DNA of 14,538 nucleotides from Batrachochytrium dendrobatidis JAM81 (Eukaryota; Chytridiomycota; Chytridiomycetes; Rhizophydiales), in contig NW_006281117.1 in the NCBI RefSeq assembly GCF_000203795.2, forward strand, positions 273,844-288,381, read 5' to 3'. The number at the start of each line of letters is the position of its first letter. Positions within the stretch are counted from its first letter, which is position 1. The notes under the pieces are model-generated. The model made no database searches and was not told where the DNA came from. It saw only the letters and a list, made by a program, of their open reading frames with translations. Position numbers and translations under genes: made by a program. Positions 1-8,350 of the stretch are shown one piece after another.

Positions 1-66
1 GGGTAGTTCCTTCTTGACGGCCTTGACCAGGTCGCTGACGTTGTCACAGCCGGCAGTAGGAACTTG
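1..66 (-). pseudogene. Crinkler-like N-terminal segment in reverse orientation
   Basis: Read on the minus strand, bases 60 to 1 encode a segment containing DNVSDLVKAVKKELP. This resembles the part of the Crinkler (CRN) N-terminal ubiquitin-like domain where a 'DDLKxAIKxE' helix follows the first strands. The plus-strand gene that starts beside it (about 64) carries what looks like the next part of the same domain. The minus frame is open back to about 190 but has no convincing start and there overlaps the plus-strand gene antisense. The simplest reading is that a 5' piece of the neighbouring gene has been inverted, or that the assembly is wrong at this edge. It could also belong to a separate minus-strand gene leaving the window on the left. 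The family assignment rests on motif memory only. Confidence 0.35.
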
Positions 67-759
67 AATAACCTGGCCACCGTTGTGTTTGATCCAAATG
101 AACTCACTCTGCACCAGGCAGTGGATGCTACTGCCCTGGAACCCGATCTCCCAATATCGAGTATTTCTGCCGCCGGTCTGTCTGCCAAGTCACCACTCAT
201 CGTCAAGGCACCCGAAAAGAAGTCGAAGGTCGCATTGGTGTTGCAGTCGAATGCAACAATCGAGGAGAAAGAGTCGCTCTTGGAGGATTTTTTGCAGGCC
301 AAGGACCGAGAAATGCAGGCCAAGGACCGAGAAATGCAGGCCAAGGATTCTTTACTTGAAGAATTGAAAGAAAAGCTCCGCGGGATTGAATCAGAGCGCG
401 ACTTTTTGAAAGGCATGCTGAATGCATGCAGTATCCTGGAAAAGTACGAGAAACGTTTCAAGGACAAGAATCTCTCGCGGACTCAAAACTGGAAGATGCA
501 TTTGGACCGCAACCCAGCATTAAAGGCACGACTGCAAGAATGTGACAAAAACATCGCCTGGCACGACAAGGTTGTCGATATTTACAAGCACCTATCTGAA
601 ATCGTACACCAGGACACAAGCAGGCTTGGAGGCAGTCGATTCCTGGTGATGATCCGAAAGAATCTTCCGGAAATTGACGTGTGTTTTATCCAGGCGATTG
701 CTGAGCAAATCTATGGTGAACACGTCAGAGTCAACGCGAAAGCAGATGAAGAGGATTAA
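64..759 (+). CDS. Crinkler-like coiled-coil protein, 5' end unresolved
   Basis: This is an open frame of about 231 codons with no in-frame ATG near its beginning. The frame is open from base 7 after a TAG at 4-6, and the first in-frame ATG is at 313, so the true start is displaced, spliced or outside the window. Residues about 10-48 (NELTLHQAV, ALEPDLPISSI, AKSPLIV) resemble the end of the CRN N-terminal domain. Residues about 64-112 form a charged heptad-like coiled coil built partly from tandem QAKDREM repeats. The remaining 120 residues are a mixed charged helical domain I do not recognise. CRN proteins in oomycetes and chytrids are modular: a conserved N-terminus followed by variable effector domains that often act in the host nucleus. 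The base composition looks more GC-rich than its surroundings. An AATAAA lies 22 nt after the stop. Coding nature is likely; family is moderate; function unknown. Confidence 0.6.
   Translation: MNNLATVVFDPNELTLHQAVDATALEPDLPISSISAAGLSAKSPLIVKAPEKKSKVALVLQSNATIEEKESLLEDFLQAKDREMQAKDREMQAKDSLLEELKEKLRGIESERDFLKGMLNACSILEKYEKRFKDKNLSRTQNWKMHLDRNPALKARLQECDKNIAWHDKVVDIYKHLSEIVHQDTSRLGGSRFLVMIRKNLPEIDVCFIQAIAEQIYGEHVRVNAKADEED
295..348 (+). repeat. 21-bp in-frame tandem repeat (QAKDREM)
   Basis: The unit CAGGCCAAGGACCGAGAAATG occurs at 295-315 and 316-336 with identical bases, and a partial third unit runs 337-348. Each unit adds one heptad (Q-A-K-D-R-E-M) to the coiled coil. Exact identity suggests recent slippage duplication, so copy number may vary between strains. 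Confidence 0.9.
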
Positions 760-780
760 AACCATATAGTTGCGCAAAAT

Positions 781-786
781 AATAAA
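781..786 (+). promoter_or_regulatory. candidate polyadenylation signal of the Crinkler-like gene
   Basis: AATAAA lies 22 nt downstream of the TAA at 757-759. The distance fits a fungal 3' end signal, but such hexamers are common in AT-rich DNA. Confidence 0.4.
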
Positions 787-863
787 TAGTTTGATCATTA
801 TTTCTGTATTTTCACTTGCATATGTCAATGCCAGATACAGCGGAAATTTCTGCTGGAAACTAA

Positions 864-2634
864 AACGGTATTGTTCGGTGCTCTACACATACTACTGACA
901 AGTTCTTGAAAACGTTTGACACAATCACAACTCGGAATTTATCGAAATACATTGATGAACATCCAAAGTTGACACAATATTCCAATAATGTCATTCAAGT
1001 TCTTAGAAATTCACATATTCCATCCAAAAAGTGGTTTTACAACAATCTAAAGGGTGAATCAGTTTCATCAAACGATTATAATGAAATGGTATTCACTCAC
1101 ACCAACATGTATGATTTGCTGAACGACTACAACAATTTGGATGCGAAGCCAGGCGTAGAAGCGACAAAGAAGCTGGGTAATTTCTTTCAGTCGTTGAATC
1201 TTGATATCCACAAAAACGGCATCTTTGTTCCTAGACTCACTCTTAAATATCTCTGGCACACAAAAAGCAAAGACTGCGAGTTTCAGTTATTCAAAGGAAA
1301 TGAAGAATTGTATCACAAATACAGAGATGATCTGGTTGGTGGTCCAAGTATCGTATTTCATCATTATCAAGAAAAAGACGACCAGAATTAGAAAAGGAAA
1401 GCCTTGTCAGGGAATACTTGGATATGATACCAATGCTTTATATCTGTGGGCGATAAGTCAAGATATGCCGTGTGGTGAGCACCAAGTAGTTCAAGTCTAT
1501 CCCGGTATTCTGAAAGATGTCTTGGATAACACGTTCTTTGGAATGATAGAATGTGATATTGCTGTTCCTGAGCATTTAAAGGAGCACTTTGCTGGAATGC
1601 CTCCTATTTTCAAGAATGTTGAGATTACATGCAATGATTTAAGCTCTGACACACAGGCACATGTCAACCCAAATTACAAAAGTAACAGATTAGTTGAAAG
1701 TATGTTTGGTGAGACGATGATGTTTGCTACTAAACTGCTGAAATGGTATCTTGAGCATGGATTGGTTGTTTCAAATATTACTTTTGCTGTAAGATATGAA
1801 CGTAAAGCACATTTCAAGTCGTTTTCTGAGCAAGTATCAAATGAGTGAAGAGTCCGAGATACAAGTCCTGGTTATAAATTACGTGGAGAAATGATGAAAT
1901 TGATGGGAAATTCATCTTATGGTAAATGCATCACAGATTTCTTGAAGCACGAGACAGTCAAGATTGTTACTGGAGATAACTACATCAAAAACATCAGAAG
2001 GAATGATTATATTGAACATCAAGACATGAACAAAGGATGCGAGTTTCGTTTCAAAAAGATGTCGTTCAAACAAAGTTTACCAATTCACATTAGATTTCAA
2101 GTGTATCAATTAGCGAAACTACGAGTGCTTCAATTTTACTACGACTCTATTGATTATTCCATTGACAAAAGTGATTATCAGTACTGTATGATGGACACTG
2201 ATTCAGCTTACATTGCTATATCTGATGAATCGTTAGAAGTCATAAAACCAAGCTTAAAAGATGAATTTAAAAAGAATCGGCATCTGTGGTTGGAAAGAGA
2301 CGATACCATTGAGAATAAGGTGTATGACAGCAGAACACCGGGTCTGTTCAAGTTGGAATATGAAGGAAACTGTATTATATCATTGGTCAGTAAAATGTAC
2401 TATTGTGATGAAAACAAATTCAGTTCAAAAGGGATTAACAAGAAACAAAATGAAATTACAAAACAAAAGTATGTGGATGCTTTAAAAGGTAATGCTACTC
2501 AGGAATTTGTTAACAATGGATTCAGAGTCAAGAATAATCAGATGAACACGTATTCATTAACCAAGACAGGAATGAAATTGCTTAATGACAATGGATTCAT
2601 AGTTGGACTCGAGACATTTCAAACTGATTTGTAA
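864..2634 (+). pseudogene. type-B (protein-primed) DNA polymerase, truncated and broken
   Basis: This is the polymerase part of a DNA_pol_B_2-type enzyme, as in Mavericks/Polintons, fungal linear plasmids and relatives. The visible order is: a linker/palm entry with LVGGPSIVFHHY (about 1335-1368), motif A in the form GYDTNALYLWA (about 1420-1452), motif B as KLMGNSSYGK (about 1897-1926), the catalytic motif C YCMMDTDS (about 2185-2205), and the K-x-Y region SKMYYC (about 2386-2403). The 3'-5' exonuclease domain expected at the N-terminus is absent; the frame opens only after a TAA at 861. The frame changes from phase 0 to phase 1 in the A-rich run at about 1371-1391. An in-frame TGA at 1846-1848 interrupts the section before motif B, where a CGA arginine codon would fit. 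About 590 codons survive, against roughly 1000 or more in full enzymes. The catalytic residues are still readable, so decay seems fairly recent. No terminal repeats, integrase or capsid gene is visible. Confidence 0.88.
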
Positions 2635-2665
2635 AAGCTTATTTTCTTATGGTGGATTATGAAAA

Positions 2666-3418
2666 AACTACAACTTGTACTATAATCCAAAAACTGGGTT
2701 ACATCTGCATGGAAATTATGTTGGAATATCCATGCAGGATACTCCCAAGTGGTAATATGGTATAGTGATGATCCTAGTAGTTTCCACTTTACGCCTTCTA
2801 ATTAACCCTCCTTTATTATCAAACAATTCACATGGTCATGCCACAAGACACGAACAATCAATTACTATAAAAGAGCCCATAACTATATCATTAATAAACA
2901 ACTCTTCAAACTATTTCAATCTTGTAATTACTTTATTGCATCTTTTCACTATTCCTGAAAAGATAAAATCTGTTAATCTTAAACTATTGTGCAGCTTCAC
3001 ATTACACTTTTGGTTTGGTTTCTTCTGATAACTACAAACAGTTACAGATTATATCTACACTACAAACCCGAAGCTCACAAAAATCTGGCAATACCATGGT
3101 CGTAATACCACATATATTACATTGCAAACTGACACAACACTAATTGACCAATATCAAATCATTTAATGACGCAATCTACATCCGACTTTGAATAAATGTA
3201 TTGCTCCGTCTGTTGTACAATACACGACATGATCAGTTGATGGTATCATGAAAATCTGACTGATAGTTACACGTACAAATAACACTGGTTGTTATCAGGT
3301 CATTGATGTATATGGAACAAACCATGCCAATGTATCAATCAACAATCCAGTAACTGTTGATGTAATACCCAACACAGTATACACAAACATGCAGTACGCA
3401 ATCAACGATGGTTGTTGA
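2666..3418 (+). pseudogene. possible decayed coding sequence of unknown family
   Basis: One frame (phase 2) carries several protein-like stretches separated by stops: YYNPKTGLHLHGNYVG near 2678, TNPKLTKIWQYHGRNTTYI near 3059-3118, and NPVTVDVIPNTVYTNMQYAI near 3345-3404. Stops fall at about 2756, 3026, 3029, 3164, 3167, 3230, 3257 and 3416. The frame has fewer stops than random DNA of this composition should have, but not strikingly so. The stretch follows the DNA polymerase remnant in the same orientation, so it could be another gene of that element; this is inference. I recognise no domain. It may also be non-coding. Confidence 0.25.
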
Positions 3419-3464
3419 CCCATTCACGATACTCGACAAATATCAACACACCAGAAAGTCTAAA

Positions 3465-3470
3465 TTTATT
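3465..3470 (-). promoter_or_regulatory. candidate polyadenylation signal of the secreted-protein gene
   Basis: AATAAA on the minus strand (TTTATT on plus) lies 26 nt beyond the stop codon of the secreted-protein gene. Confidence 0.4.
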
Positions 3471-3495
3471 GAAAATTAAATTCATCGACACATCA

Positions 3496-4224
3496 TCAAT
3501 CTGAATCTGAACTCGACTCTTCAGAATCTGACTCTTCAACGTCTGAATTCGACTTTTCAACGTCTGAATCCGGCTCTTCATATTCCAAACCATAGCCTTT
3601 CATAAACTTTTTCACTTGCTGTTTGATACTGTCTACTACTTCTCCTACTTCTTCGCAATCTTCTTTCAATTGTTTTTGAACTTCTGGGCTGTACCTTACC
3701 CCAGGTATACTTTTGCCTTTGCCTTTTCCTAACCCTGCCCATTGGTTTAATCCACGAAGTACACTATTATAATAGGCTTGGCACATGTTCTTTTCCTTTT
3801 TTTCAAGCTTTTCAAGTTGTTTTTTCATAGTATCAAGGATTTTCTGATCTCCTTCGCTTAATACAGCCTCTTGACTTGGAGCAGTATTTCCCGACTCTTC
3901 TTCGTCCATTGGCTGTTGCTGGTCTTGATTGGAAGTGCTTGGACCGGGTTGATTCGTTGATTGTTTCCGACTTCGTTTTGGAGCACTCGGACCAGGCTCA
4001 CTGACTGGGCGTTTCCGACTTCGTTTTGGAACACCTGGATCAGTTCGATACAACAAATATTGCTGGCCTTGTCTGGAAGTACCTGGTTCAGGTTCATTGG
4101 TTGGACCAGACACTTGACTCGAAGTGCTTGATGCCTGAACTGAGTCATTGCTATTATCTGAAACCAGTATTGCATTAGCGGTTGCTGCCGCGCTCAGTGC
4201 GAATAAAATGTCAATGAACTTCAT
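3496..4224 (-). CDS. secreted, disordered charge-patterned protein (242 aa)
   Basis: This intact single-exon gene is on the minus strand. Residues 1-18 are a clear signal peptide (MKFIDILFALSAAATANA) with a likely signal peptidase site after ANA. Residues 20-120 are low complexity, rich in S, T, P, Q and E, with a duplicated P-K-R-S-R-K block at 66-72 and 82-87 and an acidic MDEEE at 106-110. Residues 120-150 and 180-212 are predicted-looking charged helices. The tail from about 215 is almost only D, S and E. The basic blocks could be Kex2-like processing sites or, if the protein enters a host cell, nuclear localisation signals; neither is proven. Similar small secreted low-complexity proteins form large families in chytrids that live on animals. 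A TATA-like box (4310-4317) and an AATAAA 26 nt after the stop support a functioning gene. No enzyme domain is visible. Confidence 0.8.
   Translation of the reverse strand: MKFIDILFALSAAATANAILVSDNSNDSVQASSTSSQVSGPTNEPEPGTSRQGQQYLLYRTDPGVPKRSRKRPVSEPGPSAPKRSRKQSTNQPGPSTSNQDQQQPMDEEESGNTAPSQEAVLSEGDQKILDTMKKQLEKLEKKEKNMCQAYYNSVLRGLNQWAGLGKGKGKSIPGVRYSPEVQKQLKEDCEEVGEVVDSIKQQVKKFMKGYGLEYEEPDSDVEKSNSDVEESDSEESSSDSD
3963..4034 (-). repeat. duplicated block encoding the KRSRK motifs
   Basis: Two 24-bp copies starting GTTTCCGACTTCGTTTTGGA (plus-strand reading) lie at 3963-3986 and 4011-4034, 48 bp apart, and differ at one base. They encode the two P-K-R-S-R-K blocks of the secreted protein. The serine/acidic tail at 3496-3580 also contains short imperfect repeats. 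Confidence 0.8.
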
Positions 4225-4309
4225 TAGATTAATGGATGGGTTTAGAAGATGGTTAGATGGGCAGATTGTTGATATTGGTGTTGATTATAAAACTGGACAT
4301 ACTCGGTTG

Positions 4310-4317
4310 TATTTATA
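4310..4317 (-). promoter_or_regulatory. TATA-like box of the secreted-protein gene
   Basis: TATAAATA on the minus strand (TATTTATA on plus) lies about 86 nt upstream of the ATG at 4224-4222. Position and orientation fit a core promoter; the transcription start is not known. Confidence 0.45.
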
Positions 4318-4551
4318 CTTTTTGTATAGCAAACCAACCCTAACCCTTATAGGTTAGCCAACAACACAGGGTTACTTGATTGCTTGTAGTGGGCTACTAT
4401 CAAACTAGACAGTATGCTACTCCCTATTCATAGTATCATATTAATCGAGTTGATGTTCATGTCAACTGGATTATGCTTTTACGACCCTTTTATCAGGTAT
4501 ATTGAAAAGCACCCTTCAAGGGTGTTGTGTAACCGCAAACGCACCCTTTTA

Positions 4552-4578
4552 CAACTGTATTCGTGTAAAATGGATCAC
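4552..4578 (+). repeat. lone end of the TA-flanked transposon family
   Basis: CAACTGTATTCGTGTAAAAT and the bases after it match the left terminal repeat of the two complete elements at 10282 and 12209. The copy is preceded by TA (4550-4551), as the others are. No matching inverted end is seen nearby, so this is a solo or truncated end. It lies at the 5' edge of the WD40-like pseudogene. Confidence 0.6.
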
Positions 4579-4579
4579 T

Positions 4580-5192
4580 TTGATATTCATCCTGAAATGA
4601 TTGTATTCTGCATTGCAATATACAATAGTTACATGCTCGGTTGGTTGATGTTACACATTGACTGTATTGCGTGTTTGATATACAACGACTATCATATGAC
4701 ACAATCAGACTATAATGTTGGATCGTTTAAACGACATTCAAATTTCATTATTGATATTGTTCTTTCCCAAGACTACTTGTATTGTTGTTCTGGTGACAAG
4801 ATAATTAAAAAATGCGATTTGAAACCATGCAACACTGTATTGACATTTGGTGGCCTATTTGGAGTCTACAGTACAGTTTATACTGCTGTTTTTGTAATGG
4901 TGATTGTCTCTACTTGTTTGGACAAGCTGATTACCAAATATGATCCGGCTACTAGAAACAAAGTGCTCGACTTGAAAAGTGATGCATCTCAAAGTGCTGT
5001 TGCGAGTGGTCTATTTTGGCCATATCTGTTTACAATGATTATCTGTATGCTGTATCTCCAAACGTGAAAGCCTTGAAGTTTGAGGCCAGTCATTATATTT
5101 CTGCTTTTGGTGGTGGTTTTGATTGCTCAAGCCAATCGCTTGATCAAATAATCCATGTGTTTGAGTATGTTTCAATTGACTATCAAAACTAG
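4580..5192 (+). pseudogene. WD40-like beta-propeller protein remnant
   Basis: The frame 4414-5067 is open, but its conserved part is a decayed WD-repeat series. LSQDYLYCCSGDKIIKKCDL (about 4759-4818) matches the '(S)GSxDxTIKxWDL' repeat core with W changed to C. DKLITKYDPATRNKVLDL (about 4921-4974) matches the next repeat. An earlier repeat near 4700 is readable only by changing frame. After about 5020 the repeat pattern continues in phase 0 (VYNDYLYAVSPNVKALKFEA) to a TAG at 5190-5192, so a frameshift lies near 5010-5030. The GH dipeptides and several W residues of the repeats are lost. At least two frameshifts make a working protein unlikely. WD40 proteins act as protein-binding scaffolds; the original partner cannot be told. 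Confidence 0.6.
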
Positions 5193-5793
5193 ATCGCTTT
5201 TAAAAGCGACGCAATAGCTGTTGCTTGATTTTGAATCCTTTTCAAGTTCATTGACTTGTTTTGTTGGGTAGTTAATTCATCCAAAATGCATAGTTGTATA
5301 CTGTATCAGGGGATCATATGTATGTTTGTCATGGTCTAACCATCAAGTATCACATCAACTCAAAATAAACCACTAAATAAGAGTGTTAAAATACATAGCC
5401 AGTCTCAATAATTGGTTTCAATCCACATTTACTCGACAGCATTGTAGTATCTGGACTGTTTGCAAATCCATATTTTTCAAATGGTAGTGTATCTACAGCC
5501 CGAGTACAATATCGCGTATATTTTATTGAAATGCATGGTAAAATTAAAATGACCATCCCCAGTAAGTATAGGTGGCCCAACAAGTTTTAAAAAACATTTC
5601 TGCTATTCTTAAGCAGAGGCCTACTCGCCATATGCATGCAAGAGCCTGTGGACAGTAACTTTTATGCCAACCAGACAAGATTCACGTGACAAGATTTTCG
5701 TTTTTTCAGTCAATCTGCAGTTTTTCTTTCAAGTCGTCTCAAATCTATTATTATAGTTAGTGTGAGCTAGCAATAAACTTGCCTGTTGAGAAA
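5193..5793. other. 601-nt intergenic stretch, little visible content
   Basis: No gene can be supported firmly. It contains a 65-codon minus-strand frame (5386-5583), described separately, and T-rich DNA upstream of eIF1A (5700-5760). It marks the change from the accessory left part to the core right part. Confidence 0.6.
5386..5583 (-). CDS. short unknown ORF or C-terminal exon (65 aa), doubtful
   Basis: The translation begins with a hydrophobic segment (about residues 2-20), followed by a soluble-looking stretch such as AVDTLPFEKYGFANSPDTTM and a C-terminal ETGYVF. The composition is more protein-like than chance frames nearby. No family is recognised, and no splice partner or promoter is evident. 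It could be a remnant, a final exon, or a random frame. Confidence 0.2.
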   Translation of the reverse strand: MLGHLYLLGMVILILPCISIKYTRYCTRAVDTLPFEKYGFANSPDTTMLSSKCGLKPIIETGYVF

Positions 5794-6781
5794 ATGACCA
5801 AGAACAAAGGTTGGCTACTTTTGTTTATACCATTAATTGCTGATGGACTCATCCTCACCTTTTGGTCTTTTGGCTGTCAACTCCGAACTCTGTAGTTTAT
5901 AACCACTTGTTAAATGATGCCATGTTATACTCACACTATCCTTATGAATGCACGATGGGTTTCTACTGCTATTTCTTACTCTATGATTTTTAACAGGGAA
6001 AGGTGGCAAGAACCGTAAGCGGTAAGCACACGAATGTCCTTGGCAATCCCAGGTTTCCTAGCAATAATGGGTATTGGGGATAGCTCACTATAAAAAGCGT
6101 CACACCCTTGTATATATTGATGAAGGAATGAACAATCTGTATGTTCTGGGGTTTCCAGCATACATACACCATAGAAACATCATCAATCCTAGCGGGCTTT
6201 TATTTAATATAGGACTTTTTGGCTACGACTTTAAACGTAAATGCATTAACATGGCTTATATTGATAAAATAGAGGAAAGAACGATCATGAATCTGATAAG
6301 CGAGAGCTTGTGTTCAAGGAAGATGGGCAGGAGTATGCATCTGTGACCAAGATGGTGGGAAATGGCTGGGTAGAAACATCCTGCTGCGATGGCGAAAAGA
6401 GGCTAGCACATATTCGAGGCGCATTCCGCAAAAAGATCTGGTAAGTTGTCATGGGTAGACTTACTAAATCGAATGGTTTCTACGTACTCAACGACCATCA
6501 ATACCTATAGGATTGGAGTAGGCGATGTTCTTCTCCTTGGACTGCGAGACTATCAAGACACCAAGGCGGATGTAATTCTCAAGTATACGCCAGATGAAGC
6601 ACGTTTGTTAAAGTCATATGGAGAATTGCCTGATAATGTCAAGATCAATGAGACTGAAATGACTGGAGAGGTCGGAGAAGAAGGTACGGAAGGACTGCTA
6701 CTGTGTCAAGTAGCCAAATAGACTACTAACTTTTGAATGTTTGTAGGGTTTGATGTGGAGTTTGACATTGATGAGATCTAA
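5794..6781 (+). CDS. translation initiation factor eIF1A
   Basis: Five exons, 5794-5809, 5997-6021, 6273-6440, 6511-6683 and 6747-6781, join in frame to 138 codons, close to the usual 140-155 aa. The protein starts with the basic eIF1A tail ([14 protein letters not shown]), followed by the S1/OB-fold: [13 protein letters not shown], the [12 protein letters not shown] strand, and [19 protein letters not shown]. The acidic C-terminus ends in DIDEI, the equivalent of the DIDDI tail through which eIF1A contacts eIF5B. eIF1A binds the 40S A site and promotes scanning and start-codon selection. All introns are GT...AG (187, 251, 70 and 63 nt), and the last contains a CTAAC branch-like site near 6726-6730. 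The first two coding exons are only 16 and 25 nt. [13 protein letters not shown] replaces the usual CFDGxKRLCHIRG, a modest divergence. TSC10 begins 132 nt downstream on the same strand. Confidence 0.95.
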
Positions 6782-6913
6782 ATGCTTGAATTGACAAATG
6801 AACAAGTGGGGTGATGGTTTCTGGATTTAGACAAACCTCGAGTTGAATATTAAAGTTGACACCACTATTTCTATCAAGATTACTAAGCCAACCATCTGTT
6901 AGTACCAGCTCTA

Positions 6914-8140
6914 ATGGGATTCATCAACTTTCTGCTTGCTGGCGGGTTTGCTTTGGTTATTAACCCACTGGCATTGTCGCTGGTAGGGATGGGAGTTTTG
7001 ACCTTTTGCTGGGTCATGTCTGGCTGGTTTCAGCCGCAGCTCTTGAAGACAGAGGTACAAGGTAGACATGTCCTAGTTACTGGTGCTTCCAAGGGACTGG
7101 GAAAGGCTTTGGCTGTAGAGCTGGCCTTGGCTGGCGCTAGAGTTACTCTGGTCGCAAGAGGCACTGATGTTGAAGATTCTATTACTGGACGATCTGCCTT
7201 GCAGGTCACTACCGATGAGATTATCACTATCGCCAAAAACGATGGCCATATCCGCTGTTATCCAGTGGATTTGACCGACTATAAAAAAACACTGGCATTC
7301 ATGCATGTTTTAGAGAAGGATGTTGGACTGCCAGACTGGATTATTGCTAATGCCGGTGGTTCTGTTCCTGGCTTTATCGCCAATCAACTGCCCAGTGTCA
7401 TCGAATCTGTACCAACTATTACTGGAGCTGTTCATGAAGGCATGATTAACATGAATTACTTTACTGCTCTCAATATCATTCGTGCTGCTATTCAAGTGGC
7501 AAAAGACATGGGTACTACTGGCACTGATTACTGCTCAGAGTTGGTAGCAGGACTTGATACGTCTCATCAGACTCATCTTCCTCGGCGCATTGTTCTTGTA
7601 GGAAGCATTCTGTCCACCATGTCCTTTACAGGCTATTCCGCTTATTCCGCAAGGTAGTAGTTTATTGAATCGTCTAGTTGGCTGGGTCCAAGCTGTAATT
7701 TAAATCGATACCTTGATCTACATGCATTCAATAGTAAGTATGCAATTCGTGGATTTGCCGATGCTCTCAGATCCGAGTTCCTTCCATTAGGCATCAAGGT
7801 TCATGCCTTTTTCCCAGGTAATATGGACACCTCTGGCTTCTTCGAGGAGAACAAAGCTAAACCTGCCATTACTGCCGAGATCGAAGGTGCATCTACTGCA
7901 GCGACTCCCGAATCTGCTGCCCAGTTTATGCTTGCAAGCGTCCTCAATAACAGGTTTTGTATCTCCAACAACTATCTTGGTGAGCTGATTCGAATTGCCT
8001 CTAATGGTGCTGCGCCTAGACCCAATATATTTGCCGAGTTGATTGCTCTTCCTTTGATTGGACTGATTTTTGCTGGATGGATAGCTTTCACTGATTTTTC
8101 TGTCAAAAAGTATGTTGCTAGTAAGAGTCTCAAGAACTGA
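6914..8140 (+). CDS. TSC10: 3-ketodihydrosphingosine reductase (SDR family)
   Basis: Two exons, 6914-7653 and 7735-8140, with an 81-nt GT...AG intron, give 381 aa. The enzyme reduces 3-ketodihydrosphingosine to dihydrosphingosine with NADPH, the second step of sphingolipid synthesis, on the cytosolic face of the ER. Short-chain dehydrogenase motifs are all present: TGASKGLG at 56-63 (nucleotide binding), NAGG at 146-149, the catalytic serine in LVGSILS (S231), and YSASK (Y244, K248), whose codons are completed across the splice junction. A hydrophobic N-terminal segment (about 4-37) and a C-terminal one (about 345-365, ALPLIGLIFAGWIAF) fit the membrane anchors of the fungal/animal KDSR group. 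FPGNMDT after the active site is the usual PG(x)xxT motif. Among SDRs, the membrane anchors and the LPDWIIANAG context favour KDSR. The C-terminus is convergent with GLR1, 210 nt away. Confidence 0.9.
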
Positions 8141-8215
8141 AAATCATACAAAAAATAATGTAATTTGGCAGGATTGTCACTATTGGAGTTGTAATTATGT
8201 TGGATCAAGATTTTA

Positions 8216-8265
8216 TAACTGTATTCATGTAAAATGAAACTTGTATCCATCTTGCAGTGATTGTC
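8216..8265 (+). repeat. lone left end of the TA-flanked transposon family
   Basis: TAACTGTATTCATGTAAAAT and the following bases match the left end of the element at 10282. Similarity continues for about 50 bp, including a shared ATCTTGCA block. It is preceded by TA (8214-8215). No inverted partner is seen between here and GLR1. It sits in the 210-nt gap between the convergent TSC10 and GLR1 3' ends. Confidence 0.6.
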
Positions 8266-8350
8266 TTGGTTGAATATCCCTTTTTTCCTATAAAAAAATA
8301 CACCAAGTATTCAATTTGAAATAGCCAGTTACAACAATCTAGGCTACAGT

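Noticed and set aside
203..427. Minus-strand frame with repeated PWPAFLG
   Set aside because: It is the antisense of the tandem repeat in the Crinkler-like gene; repetition alone keeps it open.
3402..3593. Minus-strand frame with repeated LKSRIQT
   Set aside because: It is another frame of the repetitive acidic tail of the secreted protein.
4333..4360. Telomere-like CCCTAACCCT
   Set aside because: Fewer than two full repeat units, with unrelated flanks; chance is enough.
4510..4525. Short hairpin CACCCTT C AAGGGTG
   Set aside because: Seven-base arms are common by chance in this length of DNA and no T-run or other context supports a role.
5976..6172. Two minus-strand frames of 60 aa
   Set aside because: They lie antisense in eIF1A intron 2 and its flanks, with no coding character.
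6074..6346. Plus-strand frame of 90 aa
   Set aside because: It is mainly eIF1A intron 2 plus an exon in the wrong frame.
7030..7495. Minus-strand frames inside TSC10
   Set aside because: They are antisense shadows of a well-supported exon.
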